A stretch of 64,000 bases of DNA from Candidatus Enterovibrio escicola (GTDB taxonomy: Bacteria > Pseudomonadota > Gammaproteobacteria > Enterobacterales > Vibrionaceae), in NCBI RefSeq assembly GCF_002464935.1, contig NZ_NBYY01000015.1, forward strand, positions 1 to 64,000, written 5' to 3'. The notes below the pieces were generated by a model. It was not told where the DNA came from and searched no databases. It saw only the letters and a list, made by a program, of their open reading frames with translations. The translations under genes were made by a program, and so were the position numbers. Shown piece after piece: positions 1-10,623 of the stretch (position 1 is its first letter; every line of letters starts with the position of its first letter).

Positions 1-660
1 TCGATTAAAACGGAACTGATGGTGAAAGGCATTTTTAAACTCCCTCTTCGTGGAGTATAAGGCTATCTCAATTCGGTTTTTACGTTGATGAATGTCCTGC
101 TCTGAAATCCCCTACATACATCTGCATTAGTAATGTATTCAAAGACCGTAGAAGTTAAGTAGCGTTTGCCTAGTCGAGGAGCTATCGCCCCCGTTGTTAT
201 TAATGCTGCAGGCTTAAAGGTATACGACGAAAGTAAATAAAAAATGCGTAAATACGGTAAGGAAAATCGGCATATCTGGCGCAAACTTCATCTTGCCGTT
301 GATGTGTTTACTCATGAGGTTATTGCTGCATAAGTTAGCTTAGTTCTGTGGATGACAATGAGGTTTTACCTACATTGCTTAACCCATTACGACGCAAGAT
401 ACAGCAAATCAGTGCTGATGGAGCCTATGACACAAGAGCATGTCACCACGTACCAAAAAATAAAGGAATAACATCCAGTATTCCACCTCAAAGCAACGCG
501 GGGTACTGGGAGGAAGGGCATCCTAGAAATGAAGCTGTAAAGGCTTTAAAATAGGACAAACTGGTGGAGTGAAAAAGTAAAGGGTTATTACAAACTCTCA
601 TTAGCAGAGACAGCAATGTTTCACTATAAACAGTTGCTTAGCCCTAAACTTACTCTTAAT
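1..660 (+). pseudogene. IS5-family (IS903-like) transposase remnant, cut by window edge
   Basis: The forward strand encodes pieces of a transposase closely similar to the other IS5-type copies in the window (for example 50625-51560): the FKLPLRG-like segment near base 30, the VDDNEVLPTLLNPLRRKIQ segment at 348, and the GYWEEGHPRNEAVKAL segment near 505. Stops and frameshifts separate them, so the gene is dead. The 5' end lies outside the window and the 3' end is cut by an IS982 end at 665. Confidence 0.8.
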
Positions 661-664
661 AATT

Positions 665-795
665 AACCTGAGCTGCGCATAAGAAATGAACTAAATACCC
701 AGATCTAGCATTTTAGGCACCGTAGTTATATCAACTTTGTAGTCAACTTGCTGGCGAGGCTCATCGCATATTCATTTCAACCAAAGAAGCTGATC
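665..795 (+). mobile_element. IS982 remnant with internal deletion
   Basis: A left end beginning AACCTGAGCTGCGCATAAG is joined after about 40 bp directly to the 3' part of the transposase gene (the segment encoding [18 protein letters not shown]). Nearly the whole transposase is deleted. The right end is replaced by IS256 sequence. Confidence 0.75.
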
Positions 796-1541
796 AGGAA
801 GGATGATAAGCTTTGCCTGCTTGTTGTCATCAGTGTCGATGATGCCGATCACAAGGAAGTGCTAGCCGTTGTCGATGGGTACAGGGAGTCATAGGTCAGT
901 TGGTTTTAAGTTCTATCATAGCTAACGTCCCAAGGTATCAGTATCGCTCCTGAACTCGCCATTGGCGATAGCGCTTTAGGTTTTTGGAATGCAGAATACA
1001 GTGACAAAGCATTGGCCAACGACGCGTCATCAGCTCTGCTTGGTACACAAAACGGCCAATGTATTAAACAAAGTCCCAAAATCTTTTTAACCAAAAATGA
1101 AAGAAACGCTTCACGATATCTGGATGGAAGAGACACAATAAGAGGCATATAAAGCCTTCGGATAGTTCGAAACACAATATGGTGCTAAATATCCCAAAGC
1201 AGCAAAGTGCCTGACCAAAGACAAAGTGGAAATGCTAGTATTTTACGATTTTTCTGCCCAGTCTTGGACACATATTCGAACGACAAACCCCATTGAATCA
1301 ACGTTTGAAACGGTGAGGCTAAGAACGAACAAAAACAAGAATTGTGGAAACCGCAAAACGACACTGGCAATGGTCTGCAAACCTATGCGAATCGCTGAAA
1401 TTAACTACCGTAGGCTAACGAGGTTTTGAATTACTTGTGGATATCATTAAAGGCGTAAAATTCAGATATGGCATTCGTGAAACAAACATCAACCATCCTA
1501 ATACTACTCTGGAAGCTGTGCACCAAGTTTGATCATAGCTC
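796..1541 (+). pseudogene. IS256-family (Mutator type) transposase, C-terminal remnant
   Basis: Frameshifted pieces on the forward strand match the IS256 family: LCLLVVI-VDDADHKEVLAV near 810, then the hallmark WTHIRTTNPIESTF and TVRLRT near 1266-1320, and GFELLVDIIKGVKF near 1430. The element ends at about 1541 in an imperfect terminal repeat ending CATAGCTC, matching the GAGCTATAG start of the copy at 60651. Several in-frame stops make it non-functional. Confidence 0.8.
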
Positions 1542-1545
1542 TTGG

Positions 1546-1678
1546 AATCATCGATATCAATAAAACAAGCGTCTAAATTAGTCAGGATAACATCCTTTTG
1601 AGACTGATGATTTGATTTAAACGATCAGATCGCAACTTGGGCATTTAGTTCATCTATATAATATATGCAATTCAAGTT
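1546..1678 (-). mobile_element. IS982 solo left end
   Basis: Reverse-oriented left terminal region, including the CAACTTGGGCATTTAGTTCAT leader block, with a decayed tip at 1678. It abuts the start of the ptsO relic, so an insertion or later deletion probably removed the 5' part of that gene. Confidence 0.65.
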
Positions 1679-1689
1679 AGAAAGATATT

Positions 1690-1915
1690 AAGATGCAACC
1701 GGTTTAGCTTGTACGCCAGATTTTTCATCAAGCTGGTTGAATTAGCACAGGGTTTTAATGCCGATTTAACAATTACAAAACCGGATCAAACGGTCACCGA
1801 AAATAGTGTCATGACCATTTTTTTTGCTAGACTAAATTGAAGGTGAGTAGATCACAATATCTGTACAAGGAGTGGTGACACATAAAAAGCGTCACTTGTC
1901 TTCACTGCATAAACA
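1690..1915 (+). pseudogene. ptsO: Decayed ptsO (NPr, HPr-like phosphocarrier of the nitrogen PTS)
   Basis: A frame starting near 1724 reads IKLVELAQGFNADLTITKPD and then TVTENSVM, which matches the HPr/NPr fold around the region after the active-site helix. A GLACTP stretch just before it, out of frame, resembles the GLHARP active-site segment with the phosphorylatable His lost. Downstream, an ITISVQGV piece follows an in-frame stop. There is no start codon. In vibrios ptsO lies directly before mgtE, as here, which supports the call. The PTS-Ntr branch that ends at this protein is therefore probably broken in this organism, unless another copy exists. Confidence 0.7.
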
Positions 1916-2258
1916 AAAGCAAGCTTTAACGATAATAGCTGACATTATCTTGAACATCCATTCGCTATCACATACTTAATGTATCCTCATTCCCCTCTAC
2001 ACGATCATGCATCAAATAAGTGAGAAATTGTGCCAGCATGACAGACAATTCACTTGTATTTCTAATCAACCATGCAGATAGCATACTTTTTAATAGTGAT
2101 TATCATCATGAAAAATAGAACTTTTATACAAAAACCTGCTATTGAATACACAACCCTATGTACTTTCATGGGACTCAACCTAATTGGCAAAAGACAGCCT
2201 GTGCAGATTGCGCTAGAATTCATGCCATTTCGTCAACCACTGTTAAACGGACAACATC

Positions 2259-3626
2259 ATGGTAGAAAATTACGAAGTAGAGCATTCCAACCAAACAGAT
2301 CAAATGCTTCAGGAAGTTAACGACGCCTTAGAGAACGGTATGTTCATCCAGGTTCGACGTATGCTCGAAGACATGGAGTCCGAAGATATAGCTTATTTGC
2401 TTGAAGCTTCCCCACCAAAAATCCGTCTGATTCTATGGCAACTGACCTACCCAGAAAAACAAGGTGAGATTCTTGAAGAGCTATCAGAAGATGTAAAAGA
2501 CGGCATCATGGTACGTATGCAACCAGAGCAACTTGCTGCAGCGACAGAAGGCATGGACACCGATGACGTTGCCTACCTTTTACGAAGTCTTCCGAATGAA
2601 GTGTCTAGAGATGTCCTAGCACAAATGGATGCACAAGATCGCGCTCGCGTAGAACAAGCACTGGCATACCCTGAGGGTACTGCGGGAGGTATAATGAATA
2701 CCGACGTGGTAACCATTCGATCAGATGTCACTGTAGATGTCGTACTGCGATACCTGCGTATGAAAGGTGAATTACCAAAAGCCACCGATGCCTTATATGT
2801 AGTTGATGAAAATAGCCATCTGATTGGCTCCCTCTCCCTATCTACTCTGATGACTACACAGTTAGACACCAAGGTGATGGATATAATGGAAGACTCCCAC
2901 GAAGCCATCTTTGTTAACATGAATGACAGTAAAGTGGCGAATCTATTTGAGCGTCGGAACTGGGTATCTGCTCCTGTTGTTGATAAACAACACCAACTGG
3001 TTGGTCGTATTACTATCGATGACGTGGTTGATATTATCCGTGAAGATGCAGAACACTCCATGATGAGCATGGCGGGTTTAGATGACGAAGAAGATACCTT
3101 TGCACCCGCTTTCAAATCTGCTCGCGGTCGCAGCATTTGGTTGAGTGTGAATATTCTCGCTGCACTCACCGCTGCCTCTGTTTTAAACCTATTTGAAAAT
3201 ACACTAGAGCAAATGGCAGACATAGCTATTCTCATGACCATCGTGCCCTCCATGGGAGGGGTCGCCGGAAACCAAACCGTTGCACTAGTGATCCGTGGCC
3301 TAGCTCTCGGCCACATCCGTCATTCCAATACACGCTGGTTAGTAATCAAAGAAGCTTCAGTTGGCTTATTCAATGGTATCTTTTGGGCCTGTATCATTGG
3401 TAGTGTAATCATCTTTTGGAAAGGCAATTGGATGCTAGGCAGCATTATTGCTGCGGCGATGCTCACTAACCTAGTCGTTGCGAGCATCGTAGGCGTCACA
3501 GTCCCAATCCTTCTTAAGAAAATGAAGATCGACCCTGCTCTTGCTGGCGGTATGGCTCTGACCATCACAACAGACATAGTTGGCCTTTCTGTCTTCCTTG
3601 GTCTAGCAACCATTTTTCTTATTTAG
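2259..3626 (+). CDS. mgtE: Magnesium transporter MgtE
   Basis: 455 residues, the usual MgtE length. Residues about 1-130 form the acidic cytoplasmic N domain. Residues 130-260 hold two CBS repeats (DVVTIRSDVTVDVVLRYL at the first, IFVNMNDSKVANLFERR at the second). From about 285 on come five hydrophobic membrane helices containing the conserved GGVAGNQTVALVIRGLALG pore segment. The family forms dimeric Mg2+ channels in the inner membrane, gated by Mg2+ bound to the cytoplasmic domains. No frame damage is seen. The ATG at 2259 is the natural start because the conserved acidic N domain begins soon after it, although its ribosome site is poor. It converges with pmbA across an IS982 fold-back. 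Confidence 0.93.
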   Translation: MVENYEVEHSNQTDQMLQEVNDALENGMFIQVRRMLEDMESEDIAYLLEASPPKIRLILWQLTYPEKQGEILEELSEDVKDGIMVRMQPEQLAAATEGMDTDDVAYLLRSLPNEVSRDVLAQMDAQDRARVEQALAYPEGTAGGIMNTDVVTIRSDVTVDVVLRYLRMKGELPKATDALYVVDENSHLIGSLSLSTLMTTQLDTKVMDIMEDSHEAIFVNMNDSKVANLFERRNWVSAPVVDKQHQLVGRITIDDVVDIIREDAEHSMMSMAGLDDEEDTFAPAFKSARGRSIWLSVNILAALTAASVLNLFENTLEQMADIAILMTIVPSMGGVAGNQTVALVIRGLALGHIRHSNTRWLVIKEASVGLFNGIFWACIIGSVIIFWKGNWMLGSIIAAAMLTNLVVASIVGVTVPILLKKMKIDPALAGGMALTITTDIVGLSVFLGLATIFLI

Positions 3627-3678
3627 ATTCCATTAATAGAGAACGGTTGCAACTGAATGGACCCCCCATGATCTTATT

Positions 3679-3798
3679 AACCTGAGCTGCGCATAAGAAA
3701 TAAACTAAATGCCCAAGTCCTTATGCAGTCAATAGTTTTTTTAAATGATTAGATCGCAACTTGGGCATTTAGTTTATTTCTTATGCGCAGCTCAGATT
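3679..3798. repeat. IS982-derived fold-back element (two left ends, head to head)
   Basis: A 120-bp near-perfect inverted repeat. It starts AACCTGAGCTGCGCATAAG and ends with the complement of the same IS982 left tip. The middle is one copy of the IS982 leader (3708-3770), with no transposase gene. It lies between the converging mgtE and pmbA genes, so its transcript could form a long hairpin and act as a two-way terminator; that role is inferred. Confidence 0.85.
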
Positions 3799-3858
3799 AA
3801 TTAAAAGCCTTGGGAAAGCAAGTACTATCGACAACTATACGACATAAGATATGTAGTA

Positions 3859-5199
3859 TTATTCACCACCAATCTTCATTGATTCAATCAATATTGATCC
3901 TGTTTGAATCTGGGTACGAAATTCAGTATCGCTACCTACCGCTACAATCTGTCTGAACATATCCGACAAATTGCCGGCGACCGTTATTCCACTGACGGGA
4001 TACTGAATTTCTCCGTTTTCTATCCAGAAACCCGCCACGCCACGTGAGTAATCGCCAGTCACAATATTCACACCTTGCCCCATGAGTTCGGTAACCAACA
4101 AACCAGTGCACAGTTCTCTCAGCATTTGATCAAATGTTTGACCTGTATTACCAACAAACCAGTTGTGAACACCCCCTGCATGACCAGTTGGTTGTATACC
4201 GAGCTTACGGGCCGCATAATTAGTTGCCAAATATGTCTGCAATTCACCACTTTTGATGATATTCAAATCACGCGTAAACATGCCTTCCCCATCAAACGGG
4301 GCACTAGCCATGCCTTTTAGGATATGAGGTCGCTCATAGACTTCAAACCATTCTGGAAAGATTTGATGACCCACCTTATCAAGCAAGAAAGACGATTTAC
4401 GATAAATATTTGAACCACTAATCCCCATCACAAGATGATCTAATAACCCTGTTGCCACATCAGCCGCAAATATAACAGGTACTTTCCTCGTACTTAAACG
4501 ACAAGGTTCAATGCGATCTATCGTACGTTTAGCAGCCGCAATACCTACTTGTTCTGGTGTCCAAAGATCTACTTTGTCACGTGATACGGAATAGCTATAA
4601 TCACGTTCCATACCTTTATTGTCTTCAGCAATTACACTACAGCTAATGCTGTGACGACTAGACGCATAGCTCCCCAACATACCATGGCTATTACCGTAAA
4701 CACGAATACCATAGTGACTATCGTAGCTGGCACCGTCACTAACCTTTATGCGTTTATCAAAGTTTAGCGCAGCACGTTCAGCGGCAATCGCTATTTCCGC
4801 GGCTTGATCAGGTTCCAGCTCATTTGGGTAGAATAAATCCAGATCAGGATAGTCATAAGCCATCAGTTCTGCAGGAGCAGGGCCTGCAAAAAAGTCTTCT
4901 GATGTATAATTCGCAATATCTAGGGCTGCAGCAACGGTCTGTGCAATAGCCTTTTCTGATAAATCAGAAGTCGAGGCACTGCCTTTACGTTGGCCTCGAT
5001 ATACAGTAATACCCAACGAACCATCACTATTAAACTCGACACTTTCCATCTTACACATGCGTGTCGCCACACTGATTCCTGTAGTTTTAGTAACAGCGAC
5101 TTCTGCAGCATTTGCTTTTCTTTCCGCAAGCGCTAAAGCGTCACTTACTACAGTTTCTAGATCAATCCGTTGTTGAACAACCTGCTGTTTCACGTCCAT
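3859..5199 (-). CDS. pmbA: Metalloprotease accessory subunit PmbA/TldE
   Basis: 446 residues, the normal length for TldE (PmbA). It matches the family throughout: [15 protein letters not shown] near residue 65, the [16 protein letters not shown] segment in the middle, and the [21 protein letters not shown]-terminal segment. TldE pairs with TldD to form a heterodimeric protease active in microcin maturation and CcdA turnover. TldE itself lacks the zinc-binding HExxxH motif, and none is present here. tldD lies 2.8 kb away on the same strand and is also intact, so the whole enzyme is retained. The ORF is undamaged and starts ATGGACGTGAAACAG. Confidence 0.92.
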   Translation of the reverse strand: MDVKQQVVQQRIDLETVVSDALALAERKANAAEVAVTKTTGISVATRMCKMESVEFNSDGSLGITVYRGQRKGSASTSDLSEKAIAQTVAAALDIANYTSEDFFAGPAPAELMAYDYPDLDLFYPNELEPDQAAEIAIAAERAALNFDKRIKVSDGASYDSHYGIRVYGNSHGMLGSYASSRHSISCSVIAEDNKGMERDYSYSVSRDKVDLWTPEQVGIAAAKRTIDRIEPCRLSTRKVPVIFAADVATGLLDHLVMGISGSNIYRKSSFLLDKVGHQIFPEWFEVYERPHILKGMASAPFDGEGMFTRDLNIIKSGELQTYLATNYAARKLGIQPTGHAGGVHNWFVGNTGQTFDQMLRELCTGLLVTELMGQGVNIVTGDYSRGVAGFWIENGEIQYPVSGITVAGNLSDMFRQIVAVGSDTEFRTQIQTGSILIESMKIGGE

Positions 5200-5289
5200 A
5201 AAGTCTTAAATTAGTGTGTATTACTAATAAGCATACCATTCAGAATGAAGAAAATGCTTAAAAATAACAGCAGAATTCGACATTCTTGA

Positions 5290-5552
5290 TAAGATATACT
5301 CAAATAACTTGAAAATACTCGATTTTAGATGTTATCTGTTCGTTTAGTTCAAAGCGAATCGTTATAAGAATAATCAGTCTATTTCACGAGTATTTAACGC
5401 ACAGATACTCTCCCGTAGGGCAAGTTTACTGATTCCATTCTCATATTTATCCCTTTTTAATAGAACTCATTGCACTTATAAAGAAATGCCTTGATCATGA
5501 TACCAATAAAGCTCGCTGAAACCTGCATCTTCAAGTTGGTTGGGGATACTGA
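5290..5552. repeat. MITE-like intergenic repeat, full copy
   Basis: The stretch between pmbA and darP begins GATATACTCAAATAACTTGA and ends with the inverted form (CTTCAAGTTGGTTGGGGATA). Its body is shared with 36880-37145, including the ATCAGTCTATTTCACG block, the TTTTAATAGAACTCA block and the ATGCCTTGATCATGA block. No coding frame is shared. A shorter related piece lies at 28240-28330 and an end at about 51755-51790. It is best described as a non-autonomous repeat family. Confidence 0.7.
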
Positions 5553-5582
5553 TTAAGTACGTTATTAACCTCTGGAAATGTT

Positions 5583-6104
5583 ATGACCCGTAGAAATAAA
5601 CAAGAACCTTCGAGAAATGAGGCGAACATCATTTTGGTTAGCCGAAGCGAGATGAAGCGTAAAATGAAAGCACTACAAGCACTTGGTGAAGAGTTGGTCA
5701 AACTAAGTCCTGCAGTATTGGCGAAGTTTCCGTTGAAAAATATCCTTCGCATCGCAATTACGGACGCACAACGTTTTAGCAAGGAAGCAAAACGACGTCA
5801 ACTGCAATTAATCGGTAAACTTATGCGCACAATTGACCCTGAGCCAATTCAAGCAGCATTGAACCTCCTCAACAATAAACACGGTCAACAAACCATTAAA
5901 TTACAAAAACTAGAAAGGTTACGTGATCAGGTAATCGTAGAAGGTGATAAAGCCATCGATGAAGTGCTTAAGAAACATCCTTCTATAGAACGTCAAACTT
6001 TGAGACAGCTTGCTCGGCAGGCTAGAAAAGAGCAAAAAGACAACAAGCAGGCTAAAGCCTCTAAGGAGATTTTTAAATATCTAAGAAACCGGAACTGCGT
6101 ATAA
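5583..6104 (+). CDS. darP: Ribosome-associated protein DarP (YjgA), C-terminus altered by IS
   Basis: 173 residues; the family (DUF615) usually has about 175-183. Conserved features are the MTRRNK-QEPSRNEANIILVSRSEMKR start, ELVKLSPAVLAKFPL, and the basic helical C-terminal half. DarP assists late assembly of the 50S ribosomal subunit. An IS982 left end begins at 6086 inside the gene: the last residues (about RNCV) and the TAA stop at 6102-6104 are made of IS terminal-repeat DNA. Only a few residues of the natural tail seem lost, so the protein may still work. The pmbA/darP neighbourhood is typical of vibrios. Confidence 0.88.
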   Translation: MTRRNKQEPSRNEANIILVSRSEMKRKMKALQALGEELVKLSPAVLAKFPLKNILRIAITDAQRFSKEAKRRQLQLIGKLMRTIDPEPIQAALNLLNNKHGQQTIKLQKLERLRDQVIVEGDKAIDEVLKKHPSIERQTLRQLARQARKEQKDNKQAKASKEIFKYLRNRNCV

Positions 6105-6295
6105 GAGATGAACTAAATATTCAAGTCGTGATCTGATCGTTTAAATAGACCATCCGTCGCAAAAGGACGTTACCATGAATAACTTGGATGCTGTTTTTAC
6201 GATGTCGCCGATTATTGTCTATTTTTATCAATCAAAATATCGTGATTCTGAAACGCATTATACGCAAGGTGTCTGCCGTCACCTATAGCTAGATA
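6086..6295 (+). mobile_element. IS982 5' fragment fused to darP
   Basis: Left tip AACCGGAACTGCGTATAAG, the leader, and a transposase start encoding MNNLDAVF at 6175, followed by deletion and frameshift; a later piece encodes FYQSKYRDSETHYTQG-like residues. Truncated by IS630 sequence. Confidence 0.7.
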
Positions 6296-6299
6296 ACTA

Positions 6300-6712
6300 T
6301 AATGTTAGACAATGCGTGAATGGCTTATAGTTTAGATTTTCACCAGAGAGTTCTAGCCTACAAAGAAGAACAGGAATTAACGTTTTAACAGATAAACGTT
6401 AATTTTGATGTTAGAATGCGGATCTTATTTCGTTTGGCTAAGAAAATAGAGTTTTGTGTTATACAAATAAACCCGCTACAAAAATTGATGAAAATATTTT
6501 ACTTAAGGATGTAGATAAATTCCCTCATGATTAACAGTGGGAGCGATTACAACACCATAATATCACTCAACCTGTGATTCACTCTGCATTGAAGCGCCTC
6601 AATATCACTTTTTAAAAATTCTGTTTCATCCTAAATCTTGTAAACAAAAATACCAAGACTTCAGCGAAAGAATAGAGAAACATCAAAAAGAAGATAAACC
6701 CATCATCTACTT
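6300..6712 (+). pseudogene. IS630-family transposase remnant
   Basis: Broken frames on the forward strand include KQKYQDFSERIEKHQKEDKP followed by IIYL near 6650-6712. This corresponds to the IS630 segment just before the first catalytic Asp (normally IVYIDESGF). The element is cut at that point by the IS982 copy starting at 6713. A different IS630 copy lies at 63070. Confidence 0.55.
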
Positions 6713-7688
6713 AACCTAATATCTGCATAAGAGCTTGCTTATCAAACCTAGTCATCTTGATGTTTTTCTTCTTTGGTTGAAATGAATACGCTATAAGCCC
6801 CGCCAGTAAGTTGCCTATAAAATTGATACAACTACGGTGCCGAGAATGCTTGATTTGGGATATATTTTTTAGTTGATCAAAAACGGTTTCAATAATAAAT
6901 CATTTCCAAAACATCAGGCGATCCCAAAGTTTCACCACTTTAGGTTTCATATCTTTTTCACACCCGTTATCAGTGTCACTCCCTTGTCTGCCACTTCCCG
7001 CTCCAATGGACCAGAGATATAACCTTTATCTCCGTATAAACACCCCAAAATCTCGTCAGCCATTTCAGATACAGGCTTTCTATCATCCACATTAGCTGTC
7101 GTCAATTTGATCGAGATAATGCCACATTGGTCATTGATAATAAGGTGTAATTTGAAACCGTAGAACAACCATATCGTTCCTTTTTCTTGCTCCGCCATGC
7201 CTTTAAAAACCTAATATCTGAGAATTCGTAGGTTGTGACAAACCTGTAGCTTGGACGAATCAACGAAAGCAATCTCTGTCGACCTTACCTGACGGTAAAT
7301 GAGGTAAGAGCAAAGCGAAACTAGAACACCTTGCATGAGTTTGAGCATCCTCGTGTAGCTAACTAATTCAGGAAATTTGTTGGTGAGGTAGCGACAAACA
7401 AAGTGGATGTAATAGGTTTTTAAGTCTCAATACCCAGATTGATGGAAAGCTATTACTATCGTCATCACTTCGCTAACTGAGAGGAGAGAAGGCTTGTTTC
7501 TTTGTTTGATACTGGAAGAAATTAGGTGATTTTTCCATGCAGGAAGAAAAGTCTGGCAGAAGTCATCAACATCGCTAAAATAGTGTCTAAGTTATTCATG
7601 GCCGAGTCCTTGTGCAATTAATAGTTTATTTTAAACGCTCAGATCGCGACTTTGACATTTAGTTTATTTATTATACGCCGCTCAGATT
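6713..7688 (-). pseudogene. IS982-family element, full length but broken transposase
   Basis: 976 bp between matching terminal repeats (AACCTAATATCTGCATAAG and the complement of AATCTGAGCGGCGTATAA). The reverse strand encodes the IS982 transposase in pieces, including WLFYGFKLHLIINDQCGIIS and GCLYGDKGYISGPLEREVAD near 6960-7198. Stops and frameshifts divide it into at least three frames. Confidence 0.85.
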
Positions 7689-8029
7689 ACCTAGCTATCA
7701 ATGATATTAACTATAAGAAAACCAGAGTGATATCTACCAACAAACAGCATCTATAAACGCTCCTATAAGACAATATTAAATAAATTCAAGCAAAGGATAT
7801 CTAGAAAAACCATACGTAAACCTTGATTTGAGGAGTAACAAAAAATCTTGCAGAGTGGATAATTGATTAAACAATAAGCGAACCCATCATGGAAAATATG
7901 CTGTAGTCTTACGCTCCTTGAAACATTAAACACCGGAGAACTAGTTGGAGCGAGAAAGAATTTAGCCAAAATTTAATTTGGCATATACAAACCAAAATAA
8001 GGAACTGTCATATCAATTCTAAGCTAGAG
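7689..8029. other. Gap with no recognised gene
   Basis: AT-rich spacer downstream of tldD. A 68-codon frame on the reverse strand (7763-7969) has no recognisable similarity or ribosome site. I see no IS end or hairpin. Confidence 0.4.
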
Positions 8030-9475
8030 CTATTCCGTACCACCGACTGTCATTGCATCCAACTTCACAGTTGGTTGACCTACACCAACTGGTACGCTTT
8101 GTCCTCCTTTACCACAAACACCCACACCACGATCGAATGATAAATTATTTCCAACCATTGACACTTTTTGCATGGCCTCGATACCACTACCAATCAAAGT
8201 AGCTCCTTTTACTGATGTAGTCACTTTTCCATTTTCAATCAGGTACGCCTCACTGGTAGAGAACACGAACTTACCAGACGTAATATCTACCTGACCACCA
8301 CCAAAGTTAGGCGCATAAAGACCATATTCAACACTACTTATTATCTCTTCCAAGGTACTTTCACCTGGTAACATATACGTGTTGGTCATACGAGGCATTG
8401 GTAAGTGCGCATAAGATTCTCGGCGAGCGTTACCAGTAGGTGAAACACCCATCAAATGTGCATTATGTTTATCTTGCATATACCCTTTGAGTATACCTTT
8501 TTCAATCAATACATTGTATTGCCCAGAGACACCCTCATCATCTATATTTACTGAACCACGTCGGTTTTGCATCGTACCATCATCAACAATGGTACAAAGT
8601 GATGACGTGACTTGCTTCCCAATTTTGTTAGTAAAAATAGATGATCCTTTGCGATTAAAGTCGCCTTCTAGGCCATGTCCGACTGCCTCATGCAACAATA
8701 CACCAGGCCAGCCTGCACCTAAAACAACAGGCATTGTTCCCGCTGGGGCGCCCTTCGCATAAAGATTCACTAACGCCTGCCGTACTGCTTCATCAGCATA
8801 ATCTAACGCGACTAGTTTACCGTTTTCTTCACTAACAAAATACTGGTAACCAAAACGGCCACCTCCCCCTGACAACCCGCGCTCACGACGTCCTCCTTTC
8901 TCTACCAGTACACTGACTGACAAGCGAACCAGTGGACGTATATCTGCAGCATAGGTGCCATCGGTAGCCGCAATTAGCACTTTTTCATAAACGCCGCTGA
9001 TACTAACAGACACTTCTTGTATCAAAGGCTCCTTAACCCGAATATAGGTATCAATCTCTTTCAGTAATGCAATCTTTTCTTGCTTGCTCATACTCTGAAA
9101 AGGGTCAATAGCTTGATACACTGAAGGATACTCACGGGTGGTGAAAGCAGAAATTTTTAACTTACCACCCCTGTCTGCGATACACCGTGCCGCAGTGGCA
9201 CTTTGTATCAACGCATCCGCGTTAATTTGATCTGAGTAAGCAAAGCCAGTTCCTTCACCACTAATCGCACGAACACCCACTCCACGATCAATATTGAAGG
9301 AGCCATCTTTGATTATACTATCTTCCAAGAAGAGTGACTCATGCCAACATGATTGAAAATAAATATCGCCGTAATCGATATTTCTTGCTGCCAAGTGTTC
9401 CAACATTTGGCTGAGGTGGTTCTTGGTAACACCTGACAGGTGAAGTATCGTTTCTTCGACGTGTTCCAGATTCAT
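8030..9475 (-). CDS. tldD: Metalloprotease TldD
   Basis: 481 residues from the ATG at 9475, which fits the family (about 480) and begins [12 protein letters not shown]; the frame is open for 23 more codons upstream but that extension is not conserved. The zinc site [18 protein letters not shown] (HExxxH) lies near residue 260, and the [10 protein letters not shown] and [20 protein letters not shown] segments are intact. TldD is the catalytic half of the TldD/TldE protease that cleaves unfolded peptides, such as microcin B17 precursor, in the cytoplasm. An AAAGAG ribosome site precedes the start. The gene stands alone between IS debris; its usual vibrio neighbours are not visible. Confidence 0.93.
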   Translation of the reverse strand: MNLEHVEETILHLSGVTKNHLSQMLEHLAARNIDYGDIYFQSCWHESLFLEDSIIKDGSFNIDRGVGVRAISGEGTGFAYSDQINADALIQSATAARCIADRGGKLKISAFTTREYPSVYQAIDPFQSMSKQEKIALLKEIDTYIRVKEPLIQEVSVSISGVYEKVLIAATDGTYAADIRPLVRLSVSVLVEKGGRRERGLSGGGGRFGYQYFVSEENGKLVALDYADEAVRQALVNLYAKGAPAGTMPVVLGAGWPGVLLHEAVGHGLEGDFNRKGSSIFTNKIGKQVTSSLCTIVDDGTMQNRRGSVNIDDEGVSGQYNVLIEKGILKGYMQDKHNAHLMGVSPTGNARRESYAHLPMPRMTNTYMLPGESTLEEIISSVEYGLYAPNFGGGQVDITSGKFVFSTSEAYLIENGKVTTSVKGATLIGSGIEAMQKVSMVGNNLSFDRGVGVCGKGGQSVPVGVGQPTVKLDAMTVGGTE

Positions 9476-10008
9476 ATATTCACTGCTCTTTAATACTGAA
9501 GATAACAACCGCAACACGTCATAGGACGTGATGCGATAGGTCAACTAATAATAAGATGAGACTACGCTATTTCATCGCGCATTGAAACCGAGCTTGCTAT
9601 AAGATTATTATCTTACTACATATGGCGCTATTCGTGGTGAAATCTACATCTATCCAAGTATTAGCTACTTGATTTTATAACTAACTCATGATTAGATCCC
9701 CATGGATCTATAATCATCGAATGATGATAGGTTTTCATTCACCCTAATGTCTAACATATTTTGCTGTCGCCAATATGGATATAGGCCAGAACTTCTTCTA
9801 ATTATCAACTTTGTGACCTATCCTCATATACATGCATCCTGATACACATCTAAAACCATCTTCCAGCGCAAAAATACCTAGCTGACTGTTCTCAAAGAGA
9901 AGGTTAACAAGATCAATGATGCCGTTATTGGGAACATCACTAAAATACTAGACTATGCCACCATTGTCTTCAGCATCCTCAAATACCGCTACACCCACAT
10001 CAAATTCA
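9476..10008. other. Intergenic stretch with unassigned decayed sequence
   Basis: No intact gene. Around 9890-10030 a forward frame reads VLKEKVNKINDAVIGNITKI and continues for about 30 more codons without a start codon; it may be a relic of an unknown gene. The rest shows no signal I can name. Confidence 0.35.
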
Positions 10009-10520
10009 TCAACCTGACCTATAAGTTCCACCACATATAGTTTTTAGGAGGAAATTTCTAGGTGAAATAAGACCGAAATCGGTTGAGTGAGCGTTAAATA
10101 TTAATAAGGTTATTAATGAGCATTTTCCAAATAGAACATTCTGGCTAAACAAACCCGCAATATCATAAAACTCCCATCGAAGTCTTCTGTAACTAACGGA
10201 TTTAAGTGAGTACACAAGTTTTGCAACGCTGAAAGTGTTTGGTGATGTTGAGATTAACAAGTAAACGTGATTGCCTTCCCCGTTACATTCACTAAGCTTG
10301 GCATCAAACTCCAAGCAAAGCTCTTTAAATGTCACTTCAAGAAAAAGTGGTTCAACTAATCCCAATGAATAACATTGGCTTAACAGATGAATTTGAAGGG
10401 ATCAAGAAAATATCATCACAAGAAATTATAGTGGCTCATCACCACTCAGTGGTGTTAAGTGAGCATATTACCCCCCGAAGGCTCAAGCCTCGGTAACCCC
10501 TTACAATATAGTCCAATGTA
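10009..10520 (-). pseudogene. IS200/IS605-type Y1 transposase (tnpA) relic
   Basis: Reverse frame of 118 codons contains CLEFDAKLSECNGEGNHVYLL and AKLVYSLKSVSYRRLRWEF, matching the TnpA core of IS200-like Y1 transposases. The metal-binding HUH motif (normally HVHLL) reads HVYLL, so the second His is lost, and both termini are broken. Two small hairpins near 10440 (CACCACTCAGTGGTG) and 10476-10496 (GGCTCAAGCC core) lie beyond the gene start, as expected of IS200 subterminal ends. Confidence 0.65.
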
Positions 10521-10623
10521 TTATGAAAATGAAATTAAACCGTTACAAAAACTCTTATTAGGAGTTAACCGCATCATGCCTAACGATAAGAGGATTACTT
10601 TAAAGTCACTCATCGAGAATACC

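Noticed and set aside
2573-3316. 247-codon open frame antisense to mgtE
   Set aside because: It mirrors the intact mgtE frame and its residues are Arg/Ser-rich without any family motif.
9476-9544. Longer tldD start 23 codons upstream
   Set aside because: The extension is not conserved, and the internal ATG gives the family length with a ribosome site.
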